NCBI GenBank assembly: GCA_036563805.1
Contig: DATCLS010000055.1
Coordinates: forward strand, 1-41,665
Source of the DNA: DATCLS01 sp036563805
Lineage (GTDB): Bacteria > Actinomycetota > Acidimicrobiia > Acidimicrobiales > VFJN01
Reading direction: 5' to 3'
Length of the DNA: 41,665 nucleotides
Position 1 is the first letter of the stretch, and each line of letters starts with the position of its first letter. This document shows, piece after piece, positions 41,307-41,665 of this stretch. The notes under the pieces are model-generated. The model worked only from the letters and a program-made list of their open reading frames with translations, was not told where the DNA came from and did not search any database. A program made the position numbers and the translations under genes.

Positions 41307-41665
41307 GTGACCACTCCCGCCGCCCCGGCGGCGCCCCCCACCCCCCGCGGCTGGCGGTTGTGGGTGGCCGGCGCCCGGCCCCGCACCCTGCCCGCCTCGG
41401 TCGTGCCCGTGGCGGTGGGCACCGCCTGCGCCACCGGCCGGGCCGACATCGTGGCCTGGCGGGCGGTGGCGGCCATGGTCGTGGCGCTGGCCCTGCAGGT
41501 GGCCACCAACTACGCCAACGACTACAGCGATGGCGTGCGCGGCACCGACAGCGCCGAGCGCCGGGTCGGGCCGGTGCGGCTGGTCGGCTCGGGCCTGGCC
41601 CGCCCGGGGGCGGTCAAGCGGGCGGCGTTCCTGGCCTTCGGGGTGGCCGGGGCGGCCGGCCTGGC
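41307..41665 (+). CDS. menA: 1,4-dihydroxy-2-naphthoate polyprenyltransferase MenA (5' part)
   Basis: A UbiA-family membrane prenyltransferase attaching the polyprenyl chain in menaquinone synthesis. Seen here are about 119 codons, cut by the window end. ARPRTLPASVVPVAVGTA marks the first span; the first Asp-rich site is NYANDYSDGVRGTDSAER, followed by VGPVRLVGSGLA, the MenA-specific pattern. GTG 41307 is directly preceded by CGGAGG, which is closer than ideal for a ribosome site, so the exact start is uncertain. Confidence 0.9.
   Translation, partial: MTTPAAPAAPPTPRGWRLWVAGARPRTLPASVVPVAVGTACATGRADIVAWRAVAAMVVALALQVATNYANDYSDGVRGTDSAERRVGPVRLVGSGLARPGAVKRAAFLAFGVAGAAGL

Noticed and set aside
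1..41665. CRISPR arrays, insertion sequences, phage genes, defence islands
   Set aside because: No regularly spaced repeats, transposase, integrase, Cas or restriction motifs were seen; the genes are conserved housekeeping functions.

Overview
The window is a very GC-rich (roughly 70% or more by eye), gene-dense chromosomal segment from an actinomycete-type bacterium. The evidence is a complete division and cell wall (dcw) cluster with SepF, YggT and a long Wag31-like DivIVA; a MurE carrying the DNPR meso-diaminopimelate signature; a bacterial proteasome activator (Bpa); a type-2 isoleucyl-tRNA synthetase; and menaquinone genes. A TraR/DksA zinc-finger gene in front of lspA and the overall order suggest a deep-branching class such as Acidimicrobiia rather than Streptomyces or Mycobacterium. 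That placement is inference. I saw no phage, insertion sequence, CRISPR, tRNA or rRNA.

Region 1 (1-14252) is the dcw operon: mraZ, rsmH, ftsL, ftsI, murE, mraY, murD, ftsW, murG, murC, murB, ftsQ. From rsmH to ftsQ nearly every junction is a start/stop overlap (TGATG, GTGA, TTGA) or only a few bases, so the genes are probably translationally coupled. The larger gaps are mraZ-rsmH (139 bp, with a strong hairpin) and murC-murB. murF is missing from its usual place between murE and mraY. The mraZ promoter carries MraZ-type TGGGN repeats inside its -35/-10 spacer.

Region 2 (14253-19392) is the divisome and polar growth block: a regulated-looking ftsZ upstream region, then ftsZ, pgeF, a yggS-type PLP protein, sepF, yggT and divIVA. 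A gap of about 700 bp with hairpins but no convincing gene follows.

Region 3 (20097-33594) holds ileS (minus), traR/dksA-lspA-rluD, an Rrf2 regulator (minus), a nucleotide-pyrophosphatase-like phosphodiesterase, bpa, an undescribed membrane protein with a degenerate GGDEF-like C-terminus, and dnaE with a DnaA-box-like palindrome in its leader.

Region 4 (33595-41665) holds an unrecognised 223-residue protein, a nitroreductase, a second class B penicillin-binding protein with a MecA_N-like domain, a DUF255/thioredoxin protein (minus), an SDR oxidoreductase, menE (minus) and the 5' part of menA. A 13-bp perfect inverted repeat lies between menE and menA.

The most striking window-wide pattern is regulatory. 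At nine genes a TANNNT hexamer ends 6-9 nt before the start codon, which predicts leaderless transcripts. Genes inside operons, and a few first genes (ftsZ, sepF, the traR-like gene, dnaE), use Shine-Dalgarno or coupled starts instead.
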